From Alteraquisediminimonas sediminicola (lineage in GTDB: Bacteria; Pseudomonadota; Alphaproteobacteria; Sphingomonadales; Sphingomonadaceae), in contig NZ_JAHXZS010000003.1 of NCBI RefSeq assembly GCF_019740335.1, positions 62,001 to 126,000 on the forward strand: 64,000 bases of DNA, written 5' to 3'. Of this stretch, positions 53,919 through 62,701 are shown piece by piece. The position numbers and the translations under genes were made by a program. Within the stretch, counting starts at the first letter, position 1. Each line of letters starts with the position of its first letter. The notes beneath the pieces were generated by a model. It searched no databases, was not told where the DNA came from, and was given only the letters and a program-made list of their open reading frames with translations.

Positions 53919-54704
53919 TCACTGCCCGGTGAATTTTGCCCGGCGTTTTTCGATGAATGCCGCAACCCCCTCGGCAAAATCGGCGGTTCGTCCAGCACGC
54001 TCCTGATTGACGCGCTCTTCGTGCAAGGTGGATGTCAACGTCCCCTCCATCGCGTTGCGAATGGCCTTGCGCGTCATCGCATAGGCGCGGGTCGGGCCTG
54101 CCGCGAAACGACGGGCGATCTCGTCCGCTTCCTCGACTAGTCGATCATCAGGCACCGCCTTCCAGATCATGCCCCATTCCATCGCGGTTTCAGCCGGAAT
54201 GCGTTCGCCCAACATCATCATCCCATTCGCCCGTGCGCGTCCAATCTGCTTGGGCAGCAGCCAGGTAGACCCCACATCAGGAACAAGGCCGATGTTGATA
54301 AACGCCTGCAGAAAATACGCGGAATAGGCGGCGATCGTAATATCGGCAGCAAGCGCAAGCGAACAGCCGGCACCCGCCGCGGCTCCATTCACCGCCGCCA
54401 CAATCGGGATCGGCAGGCTGAATAATCGTTCAAGCACCGGGTTAAAATGCGTCTCGAGAAAACGCCCCGCATCTACTTCGCCGGGCCTGAGATCCCCGCC
54501 TGCCAGATCCCCACCACTCGAAAACGCACGGCCAGCCCCCGTGATCAACAACACCCGCGCGCGATCATCATGCCCAAGCTTGTCGAGTGCATCATAGAGT
54601 TCGCTGACGAGTTGTTCATCCAGCGCATTCAAAACGGTCGGACGATTCAATGTCAGACGAACAAGGCCGTCTTCATTGTTCAGTATGATCTTTTCATATG
54701 TCAT
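53919..54704 (-). CDS. PaaG-like enoyl-CoA isomerase/hydratase
   Basis: A 261-residue crotonase. Oxyanion segment GRAFSSGGDLAG is present. The first hydratase Glu is replaced (AGAGCSLALAAD) and the second region reads FINIGLVPDVGSTWLLP, with the Asp seen in PaaG-type isomerases. A shift of a double bond is therefore more likely than hydration. It sits 28 bases after the FadB-like gene; an isomerase would help unsaturated or branched chains enter that enzyme. Confidence 0.87.
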   Translation of the reverse strand: MTYEKIILNNEDGLVRLTLNRPTVLNALDEQLVSELYDALDKLGHDDRARVLLITGAGRAFSSGGDLAGGDLRPGEVDAGRFLETHFNPVLERLFSLPIPIVAAVNGAAAGAGCSLALAADITIAAYSAYFLQAFINIGLVPDVGSTWLLPKQIGRARANGMMMLGERIPAETAMEWGMIWKAVPDDRLVEEADEIARRFAAGPTRAYAMTRKAIRNAMEGTLTSTLHEERVNQERAGRTADFAEGVAAFIEKRRAKFTGQ

Positions 54705-54731
54705 GTACTTGATCCTCTCAACGTCCGAACG

Positions 54732-56795
54732 TCACCCGCGCGTGAAGCTGCCGCCGCTTTTCGCCAGCTCGACGAGTAATTTAGAGGGGGTAAAAGCGGC
54801 GCCATAGCGTGTTTCCAAAGCTCGCAATGAGTCCACGATTGTTTGAAGGCCTATAGTATCCGCCCAAAACATCGGCCCACCGGTATAGACCGGCCAATTA
54901 TAGCCAAGGATCGCGGCCACATCGATATCGGACGCCCGCAGCGCGATGCCTTCCTCCAGCAGCTTTGCGCCTTCGTTCACCACCGGAAACAACAGGCGCG
55001 CCAATATGTCGGCAGCAGCTTGCTTGCCGGATGGCACCACCCCCTTATCGACGGCGAAGCTGGCGATCACCTCTGCCGCGACCGGCGAGGGCGTTGCGTG
55101 GCGGTGCTCGTCATAATCATAATATCCGCCCGCCTGTTTCTGCCCCAGTCGTCCCATGGCCACCAGATCGCCGGCAACACTGCGTGTTGTCGCGCCCCTG
55201 CCGATGACATCAAGCCCGACAAGATCGATCATCTGGAACGGCCCCATGGCAAAACCATAATCGAAGACGGCCTGATCGATCTCCTGCGGACTTGGGCCTT
55301 CGAGCACCAACGCATCCGCCTGTATTTGCCGTTGCGCCATGATGCGATTGGCGATGAACCCATTGCAGACCTTGCTCAGCACCGGCACCTTGCCAATCGT
55401 CTTGGCGAGTTTCATGGCCGTCGCGATGACAGACTTCGACGTATGTCGACCGCGCACGACTTCCAGCAACTGCATGACATTCGCAGGCGAGAAGAAATGC
55501 AACCCGACCACCCATTCGGGACGCGATGTCGCCGCCGCAATCTCATCAAGATCGAGAAAGGACGTATTGGATGCGAGTATCGCGCCCGGCTTGGTCGCGC
55601 GATCCAGCTTGCGGAAGATATCCTTCTTGACCTCCATCTCCTCGAACACCGCCTCGATCACGAGATCCACATCCGCGAGCGCCGCAAAATCAAGTGCAGG
55701 CCGGATCAGGCCCATGCGTTGTTCAACATCGGCCGCCGTCATCCGGCCCTTACGGGTCGCATTTTCATAATTGCGACGGATCACCCCAAGGCCGCGATCC
55801 AATGCCGCTTCGCTCATCTCGACCAACACGACAGGCAGGCCGATATTGAGGAAGTTCATCGCAATGCCGCCGCCCATCGTACCGGCACCGATGACGCCGA
55901 CCGTCGCGATCGGTATTGTCGGGATATCTTTGGGAACATCCGGAATTTTGGTCGTCTCGCGTTCTGCGAAGAAATAATAACGTTGCGCCAGACTTTCGAT
56001 TGATGCCTCAAGCTCTTTGAATAACGCCCATTCGCGCTTCAGCCCCTCATCAAAGGGCAGATTTACCACCGCTTCAATCGCCTTCACGATATTTTCAGGC
56101 GCCTTGAATCCACGAAAGCTGCGCGCATTCTTCTTACGAAAATCAGCGAATATCTCCGGCTTGCCGTGCGCAGATTCCAGCCTGTCCTGTCGATCGCGCA
56201 CCCGCACCAGTGGTTGGTCCAAAACGGATCGGGCATAAGCGATAGCATCGTCACGCAGCCCACCTTCGGTTGCAAGCATATCTACAACGCCAAGTGTGCG
56301 CGCCTCATGCGCACTAATGGCTCTGCCGGACACGATAAGATCCAGCGCCGTCTCCACCCCCACAATGCGCGGCAGACGCTGCGTCCCGCCCGCACCGGGC
56401 AACAGTCCCAGCTTCACCTCGGGCAGGCCAAGTTTTGCAGAGGGGACGGCGATCCTATAATGGCAGGCCAGCGCCAATTCGAGACCGCCGCCCAGCGCCG
56501 ATCCATGGATGGCCGCCACTACAGGCTTGTCCGACATCTCGATCAGCGTAAATATTTCGCCGAGATCCGGCCCCACAATGGCTTTGCCAAACTCGGAAAT
56601 ATCCGCCCCGGCAAAGAAGGTCCTACCCGCGCAGATGATGAGAATCGCCTTTACATCCGCAGATGCCATCATTCGCCGCAGGCCCTCATCCAGCGCACAG
56701 CGCACCTGCGCGCCTAGGGCATTCACCGGTGGAGAGTCGATCTCCAGAACGCCGATACCGTTGCAGATTTCTTCGTTCGACACCTTCGCCATCAC
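54732..56795 (-). CDS. FadB-like enoyl-CoA hydratase / 3-hydroxyacyl-CoA dehydrogenase fusion
   Basis: Two consecutive beta-oxidation steps in one 687-residue chain. The crotonase domain (about 1-190) keeps both glutamates: [11 protein letters not shown] and [21 protein letters not shown]. The NAD-binding domain starts near 295 with [17 protein letters not shown], and the C-terminal dehydrogenase domain follows ([37 protein letters not shown]). The start could be either of the two adjacent ATGs. An AT-rich 91-base gap separates it from the SDR gene, so an internal promoter is possible. Confidence 0.94.
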   Translation of the reverse strand: MMAKVSNEEICNGIGVLEIDSPPVNALGAQVRCALDEGLRRMMASADVKAILIICAGRTFFAGADISEFGKAIVGPDLGEIFTLIEMSDKPVVAAIHGSALGGGLELALACHYRIAVPSAKLGLPEVKLGLLPGAGGTQRLPRIVGVETALDLIVSGRAISAHEARTLGVVDMLATEGGLRDDAIAYARSVLDQPLVRVRDRQDRLESAHGKPEIFADFRKKNARSFRGFKAPENIVKAIEAVVNLPFDEGLKREWALFKELEASIESLAQRYYFFAERETTKIPDVPKDIPTIPIATVGVIGAGTMGGGIAMNFLNIGLPVVLVEMSEAALDRGLGVIRRNYENATRKGRMTAADVEQRMGLIRPALDFAALADVDLVIEAVFEEMEVKKDIFRKLDRATKPGAILASNTSFLDLDEIAAATSRPEWVVGLHFFSPANVMQLLEVVRGRHTSKSVIATAMKLAKTIGKVPVLSKVCNGFIANRIMAQRQIQADALVLEGPSPQEIDQAVFDYGFAMGPFQMIDLVGLDVIGRGATTRSVAGDLVAMGRLGQKQAGGYYDYDEHRHATPSPVAAEVIASFAVDKGVVPSGKQAAADILARLLFPVVNEGAKLLEEGIALRASDIDVAAILGYNWPVYTGGPMFWADTIGLQTIVDSLRALETRYGAAFTPSKLLVELAKSGGSFTRG

Positions 56796-56886
56796 ACCGC
56801 ATCCTCTAAATAATTCATTTATATTTTATGTTATAAATTCAGATATTTACTGCAAAAATTGCATTGCGACATCATCAATACCAAGA

Positions 56887-57672
56887 TCAGTCGATAAGCG
56901 CGCTTCCCCCAGAAACTGGTAAGGTGACCCCAGTCACATGACTGCCCGCGCGCGATGCCAGATAGAGAATCGCACCGACAATATCCTCTGGTCGCCCCGG
57001 CCTATCGCCAAGCGGTATCGATGGTCGCGGCTGATGTTCGGGATGGCACTCGTCAAACCAGAATGCGGTCATCCTTGATTCAAACACGCCCGGCGCAATC
57101 GCATTCACGGTGATGGATTCCGGTGCCAGCGACTTGGCCAAATGCCGCGTCAGCATCAGCATGCCCGCCTTGCTGGCCGAATATGGAAAGCTATCGAGCG
57201 CCGGCGGTCGCATCCCATCAATCGATGCGATATTAATAATCCGCGCCGGATCATCACGATCAGCCGCAGCACGCAACAGCGGCAGCAAGGCCTGCACCAG
57301 TGCAAAAGGTGCGGTCAGATTGAGATTCAGCACCTTTTCAAAACCGGATCGCGGAAATGAATCGATGGGTGCAGCCCAGCTGGCCCCCGCATTATTCACC
57401 AATATATCAAGCGCTGAGACATGCTCCACGATCCCTGCGGCGACCGCAGCCACGCCCGCCTCGGTCGCCAAATCCGCCACCATCGCATGGCATTCACCCA
57501 AGACAGAAAGCCGATCACACATGACATCGAGCGCAGCCTGTTTGCGCGCACATATCCAGACCCGTGCGCCAGCACGAACCAACCCCTCGGCAATCATGGC
57601 GCCAATGCCGACAGAGCCACCGGTCACCAGTGCCGTACGCCCACGCACATCGAAAAGTGAATTGATATCCAT
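56887..57672 (-). CDS. Short-chain dehydrogenase/reductase
   Basis: A 261-residue classical SDR. The cofactor motif is TGGSVGIG (TALVTGGSVGIGAMIAEGL), NNAG is at about 100, and the catalytic Ser and YSASK (Tyr-x3-Lys) follow NIASIDGMRPPALDSFP. The Arg after the second strand (CARKQ) suggests NADP(H). It lies 7 bases after the acyl-CoA dehydrogenase stop. It could act on a 3-hydroxyacyl-CoA or on a free alcohol or ketone intermediate; sequence does not decide. Confidence 0.9.
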   Translation of the reverse strand: MDINSLFDVRGRTALVTGGSVGIGAMIAEGLVRAGARVWICARKQAALDVMCDRLSVLGECHAMVADLATEAGVAAVAAGIVEHVSALDILVNNAGASWAAPIDSFPRSGFEKVLNLNLTAPFALVQALLPLLRAAADRDDPARIINIASIDGMRPPALDSFPYSASKAGMLMLTRHLAKSLAPESITVNAIAPGVFESRMTAFWFDECHPEHQPRPSIPLGDRPGRPEDIVGAILYLASRAGSHVTGVTLPVSGGSALID

Positions 57673-57679
57673 TGGGCGT

Positions 57680-58843
57680 TTAGATCGTTCGGGAGATCAG
57701 CAATTTCATGATCTCATTCGTACCGCCATAGATACGATTGATACGGGCATCCTTATACGCCAGCGCAATGGGATATTCATTCATATAGCCATATCCGCCA
57801 TGTAGCTGCAGACATTCATCCACGAGCTTGCAGTGCAAATCCGACACCCAATATTTCGCCATCGAGGCAGTCGCGCTATCCAGTTCGCCTTTCAAATGCT
57901 GACCAACGCAATGATCCACAAAGACGCGGGCGATCGTTGCCTCCGTCTTCAATTCCGCCAGCTTGAACTGGGTATTTTGGAAATCGAAAATAGCTTTGCC
58001 GAACGCCTGACGTTCTTTCACATAATCAATTGTGATGCCTAGTGCATATTCGATCGCCGCCACGCCTTGCACCGCAAGTATGAGGCGTTCTTGCGGCAGT
58101 TTTTGCATGAGTTGGATAAAGCCAAGCCCCTCTTCAGCACCCAGCAGATTTTCAATCGGCACCCGAACGTCATTGAAAAACAATTCTGACGTATCCGCCA
58201 TGCTGCGGCCGATTTTGTCGAGATTGCGACCGCGCTCAAAGCCCTCCGCATCATTTGCATCCACCAGAATGAGGGATACGCCGCGCGCACCCGCAGACGG
58301 ATCGGTCTTGACGACCATCAGGATAAGATCCGCATTCTGACCATTGGAGATAAATGTCTTGGAGCCGTTGATGACATAATGATCTCCGTCACGACGCGCC
58401 GTCGTCTTGACCCCTTGAAGGTCAGACCCCGCCCCCGGTTCGGTCATGGCAATGGCGGAGATCGCCTCGGCGCTGGCGATGCGCGGCAACCACTTTTGTT
58501 TCTGCGCCTCCGAGCCATAGGTCTCGATATAAGGGGCGATAATGGCGTTATGCAGCGTTACATCCCAGCCCTCGAAACCGCGCAGACCGATCTCGCGCAT
58601 CAGCACAACTTCGTGCCGAAAATCGCCGCCGATGCCGCCATATTCCGCTGACGTCGAAAGTCCGAGGATACCTGCTGTTGCCGCCTTTTCCCAAAAACTG
58701 CGCGGGATAATGCCTTGCTTGCGCCACTCAGTCAGGCGATCTGGCGACGCATGCTCATCCAGAAAGCGCCCGACGCTGTCACCAAATATCGTGAATTCGT
58801 CATCGGACATATAATCTGGCGTCGGCACGTTCAAAACCGCCAT
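57680..58843 (-). CDS. Acyl-CoA dehydrogenase, first gene of the long catabolic operon
   Basis: FAD-dependent acyl-CoA oxidation. The 387 residues include AMTEPGAGSDLQGVKTTARR, GSKTFISNGQ, and the C-terminal LQLHGGYGYMNEYPIALAYKDARINRIYGGTNEIMKLLI, with a Glu in the position typical for short- to long-chain dehydrogenases. ATG 58843 has GGGGAAGAGGG; an in-frame ATG at 58906 lies too close to the promoter block. Promoter block B begins 83 bases upstream, and all genes to 38593 read in this direction. Confidence 0.93.
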   Translation of the reverse strand: MAVLNVPTPDYMSDDEFTIFGDSVGRFLDEHASPDRLTEWRKQGIIPRSFWEKAATAGILGLSTSAEYGGIGGDFRHEVVLMREIGLRGFEGWDVTLHNAIIAPYIETYGSEAQKQKWLPRIASAEAISAIAMTEPGAGSDLQGVKTTARRDGDHYVINGSKTFISNGQNADLILMVVKTDPSAGARGVSLILVDANDAEGFERGRNLDKIGRSMADTSELFFNDVRVPIENLLGAEEGLGFIQLMQKLPQERLILAVQGVAAIEYALGITIDYVKERQAFGKAIFDFQNTQFKLAELKTEATIARVFVDHCVGQHLKGELDSATASMAKYWVSDLHCKLVDECLQLHGGYGYMNEYPIALAYKDARINRIYGGTNEIMKLLISRTI

Positions 58844-58925
58844 ATTACCCTCTTCCCCTACATAATGTTGGTTCAGGCCGACTTGATGCCGACAACACCC
58901 ACACATCTGACCATTATTTTTAATA

Positions 58926-59052
58926 CGTGATGCACTTTCATCGGCGAGTATCAGATATCCATTAAACCCATAAATCTATATTTTGCGTCATTTTATCGGC
59001 CCTCCCTATATATGCAGCCTGACATATAATTACCTACAAATTGCAGTATTTT
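58926..59052 (+). repeat. Promoter block copy B (matches 28843-28976)
   Basis: Second copy of the block found at 28843-28976, same orientation. The near-identical core spans 58965-59013. Rightward TTGCGT (58983-58988) and TATATA (59007-59012), 18 bases apart, resemble a promoter but now point into mobile DNA. Similarity ends near the ATTGCA box at about 59040-59052, and the sequence beyond is unrelated to that beyond copy A. Confidence 0.8.
58930..58941 (-). promoter_or_regulatory. Shared 12-base motif, copy 3
   Basis: On the minus strand ATGAAAGTGCAT, 87 bases upstream of the acyl-CoA dehydrogenase start at 58843. It differs from the receptor copy at one position and from copy 1 at two. Confidence 0.35.
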
Positions 59053-59125
59053 GAATGTCTACAGGGCTGTTGTCAGGGGCAAACAGGGCCAAGGTCGCCA
59101 GACAAAAGATAGGGGCGAGCTTCAT
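59030..59125 (-). pseudogene. Signal-peptide fragment at the island/mobile-DNA junction
   Basis: ATG 59125 with an AGGGGA site opens a 31-codon frame beginning MKLAPIFCLATLALFAPDNS, which looks like the export signal of a secreted protein, and then stops inside promoter block B. I read it as the 5' remnant of a gene cut where the block begins; it may equally be chance. Confidence 0.3.
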
Positions 59126-59278
59126 ATACATTCCCCTCGACTTCCCCATCAGTTCGAGCATTGGTGTGGCCGTGAATCGCGGGCCATGAAGTTGGGTCGC
59201 ACGCCCTGAAGGTCTATCCTTACAGGGCATTGGGTGTTGGAAGCGGTGAGGTGCCGTTTCTTGCCAAGGAGACCACCC

Positions 59279-59494
59279 ATGACTACACTCAAAGCCCCCA
59301 CCAAGATCGATGGTGTGATTGATCTGCTGCACCGCGACTGCGGTGCGACCTTGATCGAACTGGTAGACGCCACCGGCTGGCTGCCACACACGACACGCGC
59401 AGCCCTGAGTGGTCTGCGCAAGAAGGGGCATCCCATCAGCAAATATCTGCGCGATGGGGTGACCGCCTATCAGATCACGGCGGTCGGGATATGA
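59279..59494 (+). CDS. DUF3489 domain protein
   Basis: A 71-residue winged-helix-like protein (TKIDGVIDLLHRDCGATLIELVDATGWLPHTTRAALSGLRKKGHPIS). DUF3489 proteins are small, often found upstream of DUF2924 and large serine recombinases in alphaproteobacterial mobile elements, as here. ATG 59279 has GGAG; the longer in-frame start at 59234 lacks a site. It probably binds DNA, but no role has been fixed. Its stop overlaps the next start. Confidence 0.85.
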   Translation: MTTLKAPTKIDGVIDLLHRDCGATLIELVDATGWLPHTTRAALSGLRKKGHPISKYLRDGVTAYQITAVGI

Positions 59495-59940
59495 GCGCGC
59501 TGGACGAACAGTTAGCGGCACTCACGACCATGTCCGCAGTACTGCTCCGCGCCGAATGGCTACGGCTCCATAAAGTGCCGGCACCCGCCATGACCACCGA
59601 CCTGTTGCGACGCGGCATCGCGCATCGACTACAGGAGCGCGCCAAGGGCGGTCTGCCTTCTGGCACTGTGCGGGAGCTTGGCCGATTGTGCCGCCATTAT
59701 ACCCGAACGGGTGCGGTGGAAGCAGCGCAACCAAGTCGGATCAAGCCCGGTACCCGGCTGGTCCGAGACTGGGGCGGTGAAAGCCACCATGTGGTGGTGC
59801 TGGAAACTGGATATCTTTACAGGGAGCAGAATTATTCTTCACTGAGCCAGATCGCCGTTGAGATCACAGGCGCCAAATGGTCCGGCCCTCGCTTCTTTGG
59901 GCTGATCAAACGGAAGAAGGCGGAGGTCGCTCATGCGTAA
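59491..59940 (+). CDS. DUF2924 domain protein
   Basis: A 149-residue protein with the DUF2924 pattern: an N-terminal helical part (LLRRGIAHRLQERAKGGLPSGTVREL) and a C-terminal beta part (IKPGTRLVRDWGGESHHVVVLETGYLYREQNYSSLSQIAVEITGAKWSGPRFFGL). It is coupled to the DUF3489 gene by ATGA and overlaps the recombinase start by 8 bases. It is known only as a companion of such recombinases. Confidence 0.88.
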   Translation: MSALDEQLAALTTMSAVLLRAEWLRLHKVPAPAMTTDLLRRGIAHRLQERAKGGLPSGTVRELGRLCRHYTRTGAVEAAQPSRIKPGTRLVRDWGGESHHVVVLETGYLYREQNYSSLSQIAVEITGAKWSGPRFFGLIKRKKAEVAHA

Positions 59941-61324
59941 CGCCAAGGGGTGTTCAACACCCAAGTCCATCCGTTGCGCCATCTATACGCGCAAATCCAC
60001 GGAAGAAGGACTAGAGCAGGACTTCAACAGCCTTGATGCCCAGCGTGAAGCCTGTGCTGCCTATATACTGAGCCAGCGTCATGAGGGTTGGACACTGGTC
60101 CCTGACCTTTATGATGACGGTGGGTATTCCGGCGGCAACATGGATCGCCCTGCCCTGAAGGCCGTCCTTGCCGAAGTGGCTGCCAAGCGGATTGATGTGA
60201 TCGTGGTCTACAAGGTCGACCGGCTCACGCGCAGCCTGTCGGACTTTGCCCGGATTGTGGATGTGCTTGATGACGCGGACGCCAGCTTCGTGTCTGTCAC
60301 CCAGTCCTTCAATACGACCACCAGCATGGGGCGCCTGACCCTGAATGTGCTGCTGTCCTTCGCGCAGTTCGAACGCGAGGTGACCGGCGAACGTATCCGC
60401 GACAAGATTGCCGCGTCCAAGGCCAAGGGCATGTGGATGGGTGGTCAGGTGCCACTTGGCTATGATCTGGATGACCGCAAGCTGATCATCAATCCGACTG
60501 AAGCTGACACTGTCCGCCATATCTTTGAGCGCTATGCGGCCTTGGGTTCTGGCAAGGCGCTAATGGTGGAGCTTGATGCAGCCGGCATCAAAAGCAAAGC
60601 ACGGATCAATCGTCATGGTCGGGCCTATGGTCAGAACTCCATCAGCCGGGGTGCCTTATATGCCATGTTGCAGAACCGGCTCTATGTCGGGGAGGTCGTC
60701 CACAAAGGGCAATGCTATCCCGGCCAGCATGCGGGTATTATCGATCCCGATCTCTTCGATCAGGTGCAGCAGCAACTCAAGACAGCAAGAGTCGACCGTC
60801 GACTGGGAAGCAATGCTGTTGAACCAAGTCTGCTTGCGGGACTGATGGTCGATGGACATGGGCGTCGATTATCGCCAAGTCATGCTGTCAAGCAGGGTCG
60901 GCGGTATCGCTATTATGTCTCGCAGAATGATGGGGCGGAAGCCGCCAGCGAACCATGCTGGCGGATCAGCGCCAATGACATCGAGACATTGGTGTGTGCG
61001 AAGGTCAAGCAAGCCATCCACGATACCGTGCATCAGCGCATGGCCGTTGGTGATCTATCCAGCGATGTCATTACCCGCCTGAACAGGAACGCCAATCAGA
61101 TCCGGCAATTGCTGGAGAACCAAGCTCCGGCCAAAATGCGCGAGGTCTTATTATCCCTGATCCAGCGCATTCAGGTCGTCGATACGACCAAATCCATCTT
61201 CGAGACTTCGTATCGCGATATGTTTGCCCGCTGTTTTTGGATCGCTCGGCCTACCGACTCAATCTGCATTGGTCCGGTCTCGCGCGGTGGGGGCGGTTCT
61301 GGCACCGCTATCCCTAGGAACTAG
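59933..61324 (+). CDS. Large serine recombinase, apparently short at the C-terminus
   Basis: Site-specific recombinase of 463 residues. The resolvase domain (about 14-165) has the nucleophile Ser in CAIYTRKSTEEG, DDGGYSGGNMDRPALKAVL and VVYKVDRLTRSLSDF; a recombinase domain follows (GQVPLGYDLDDRKL..., LYVGEVVHKGQCYPGQH), and a zinc-ribbon-like region is reduced. Relatives usually continue for another 50-200 residues. Here, after IQRIQVVDTTKS, the tail turns into a Gly/Ser-rich stretch and stops. It may be truncated, so activity is uncertain. Confidence 0.88.
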   Translation: MRNAKGCSTPKSIRCAIYTRKSTEEGLEQDFNSLDAQREACAAYILSQRHEGWTLVPDLYDDGGYSGGNMDRPALKAVLAEVAAKRIDVIVVYKVDRLTRSLSDFARIVDVLDDADASFVSVTQSFNTTTSMGRLTLNVLLSFAQFEREVTGERIRDKIAASKAKGMWMGGQVPLGYDLDDRKLIINPTEADTVRHIFERYAALGSGKALMVELDAAGIKSKARINRHGRAYGQNSISRGALYAMLQNRLYVGEVVHKGQCYPGQHAGIIDPDLFDQVQQQLKTARVDRRLGSNAVEPSLLAGLMVDGHGRRLSPSHAVKQGRRYRYYVSQNDGAEAASEPCWRISANDIETLVCAKVKQAIHDTVHQRMAVGDLSSDVITRLNRNANQIRQLLENQAPAKMREVLLSLIQRIQVVDTTKSIFETSYRDMFARCFWIARPTDSICIGPVSRGGGGSGTAIPRN

Positions 61325-61332
61325 AGGAGGTT

Positions 61333-61767
61333 ATGCTCGAGGATGGAGGGCGGCGAATTCGGTTCGATCGAATTCCGGTCTTTGCAGAACATATCACCGT
61401 ACCGCCGCACGTTGCGGTTACCACCGCATCACATAAATACAGCTTCACCGAGAGCGAGACTGACCTCTGCTTTCACTTGCCTGAAGTGCTGCCCGACGGT
61501 TCGATGGACCTGACAACATTTCTCGGCAAAGCCTCGGCCGAATTCCTCGACGGCGGAGAGAAACTCTCTCCAGATGGACCAGACCAGATGCTAGGCGAAC
61601 TGATCGCTGGCGTCTACGGCGATCAAGGAACCGCGGCGCCGACGTTCCGCACTGAGGGCGAAGATCCCATAGGGCGTTGGTTCTCGTGGGGCGATCATTT
61701 GCGCAGTGAATATGAGATTGAGCAATTTGCGTTCGTTCGGTGGGAAAACGAGGCAGGCCTGTTCTAA
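61333..61767 (+). CDS. Hypothetical protein
   Basis: A 144-residue acidic protein that I do not recognise. ATG 61333 has an excellent AGGAGG site 4 bases upstream, immediately after the recombinase stop, which supports it as a gene. The sequence contains no membrane helix or signal; visible segments are PEVLPDGSMDLTTFLGKASAEFL and DPIGRWFSWGDHLRSEYEIEQFAFVRWE. It may be cargo of the recombinase element or the end product of a gene fusion at the truncated recombinase. Confidence 0.5.
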   Translation: MLEDGGRRIRFDRIPVFAEHITVPPHVAVTTASHKYSFTESETDLCFHLPEVLPDGSMDLTTFLGKASAEFLDGGEKLSPDGPDQMLGELIAGVYGDQGTAAPTFRTEGEDPIGRWFSWGDHLRSEYEIEQFAFVRWENEAGLF

Positions 61768-62439
61768 CGCGGGAGGATACCTGTCCCGTCATCTGATGCT
61801 GGCGACCCACGCCGCAACTCCAAGTCTGCAAGGATGTCAGCAGAATCTGCCATCTTCGGCAGGGGTGGTCAGAAAGCAGCGGATCCGCAGTTGTGATCGA
61901 AAAATTGGCTGGTGAATGGCGACAAACGGTCGGCCCTGGAAACCAACAACGACGCATTCGAATGTCCGCTATCCCGTTTTCGCGGCTGGAAGCTGCTTGT
62001 CAGCACCGTCCGCGACGACCGACATTCGATGGTCAATTTCGCTGCTGATGAACGAAGGGCAGCTTGAGCCAGTCCGCTCCTACAAAGGAGCCGTTCCGGA
62101 TCGCCAACTCACCAGCCACTGGGCGCGATATGCCGCGACCGGTTAAGACATTAGCCAATCCATCAGAGGATGATGCGAGGCGGTCCCTGAATGTGACGAT
62201 ATTGCGCATGCTCCCATCATTGCCTGACAGACGCGAGGCACTATGAACATGGCTGGAACAAATAGAGATCAATTAATGGACAAAACGGTGTTAGGGCCTT
62301 GACCTGAAATAGCGAGTCAGAGGATAAAGGGATCGTAGTCGTCCTACCGACTTTTTCACTCCTGCCCCGAGCCTTTTAGCGGCGAGGCAATGGGCCTCAG
62401 GAGCGCGGGCTTACCCCCGCATGGAAAAGGAGACGACAT
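61768..62439. other. Non-coding 672-base stretch in mobile DNA
   Basis: Short open frames on both strands have no family features and disagree with each other in frame. The DNA reads like decayed sequence. The last part (62355-62432) contains a GC-rich structured leader ending in AAAAGGAG just before the small ORF at 62440. Confidence 0.5.
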
Positions 62440-62556
62440 ATGCTTACGGTTCATGTCCGTGCATATCATCGGTTCCGGCTCAACCGGGTGGAGCATGTGT
62501 GTGCTCCACCCGGCGCTGGCCGAACCAGTATTGTTTCTCATTCTGACCTAGACTAA
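62440..62556 (+). CDS. Small ORF with strong ribosome site
   Basis: A 38-residue frame: MLTVHVRAYHRFRLNRVEHV, then a Gly/Ser-containing tail ending in SDLD. AAAAGGAG lies 7 bases before ATG 62440, the best ribosome site in this region. The basic N-terminal half is reminiscent of tiny DNA-binding proteins of mobile elements. The long hairpin at 62484-62513 lies inside the frame, so the RNA structure rather than the peptide could be the conserved element. Confidence 0.4.
   Translation: MLTVHVRAYHRFRLNRVEHVCAPPGAGRTSIVSHSDLD
62484..62513. other. Perfect 12-bp hairpin with possible outer stem
   Basis: CCGGGTGGAGCA (62484-62495) pairs exactly with TGCTCCACCCGG (62502-62513) around a 6-base TG loop. 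GGTTCCGGC (62471-62479) and GCCGAACC (about 62518-62525) could extend it as an outer stem with one bulge. No T-run follows, so it is not a typical terminator; a recombination site or structured RNA is possible. Confidence 0.6.
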
Positions 62557-62701
62557 GCGGTAGGGCGGCTACACTTTTCCGTGAAGTCCGTAAATAAGAG
62601 ATTGCGCCAGTGTGGGCAAGCCGTCAACGGCTTTTGCCAGTCAAAACAGGCTAGCCCATGAACTCGCCGTCTAGACCAGCTAGAAGGCCATGACCACCGT
62701 G

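Noticed and set aside
54843-56003. Plus-strand 386-codon open frame
   Set aside because: Antisense shadow of the FadB-like fusion; no domain features.
62033-62272. Minus-strand 79-codon frame
   Set aside because: No ribosome site, no recognisable features, and competing frames on the other strand; the region looks decayed.
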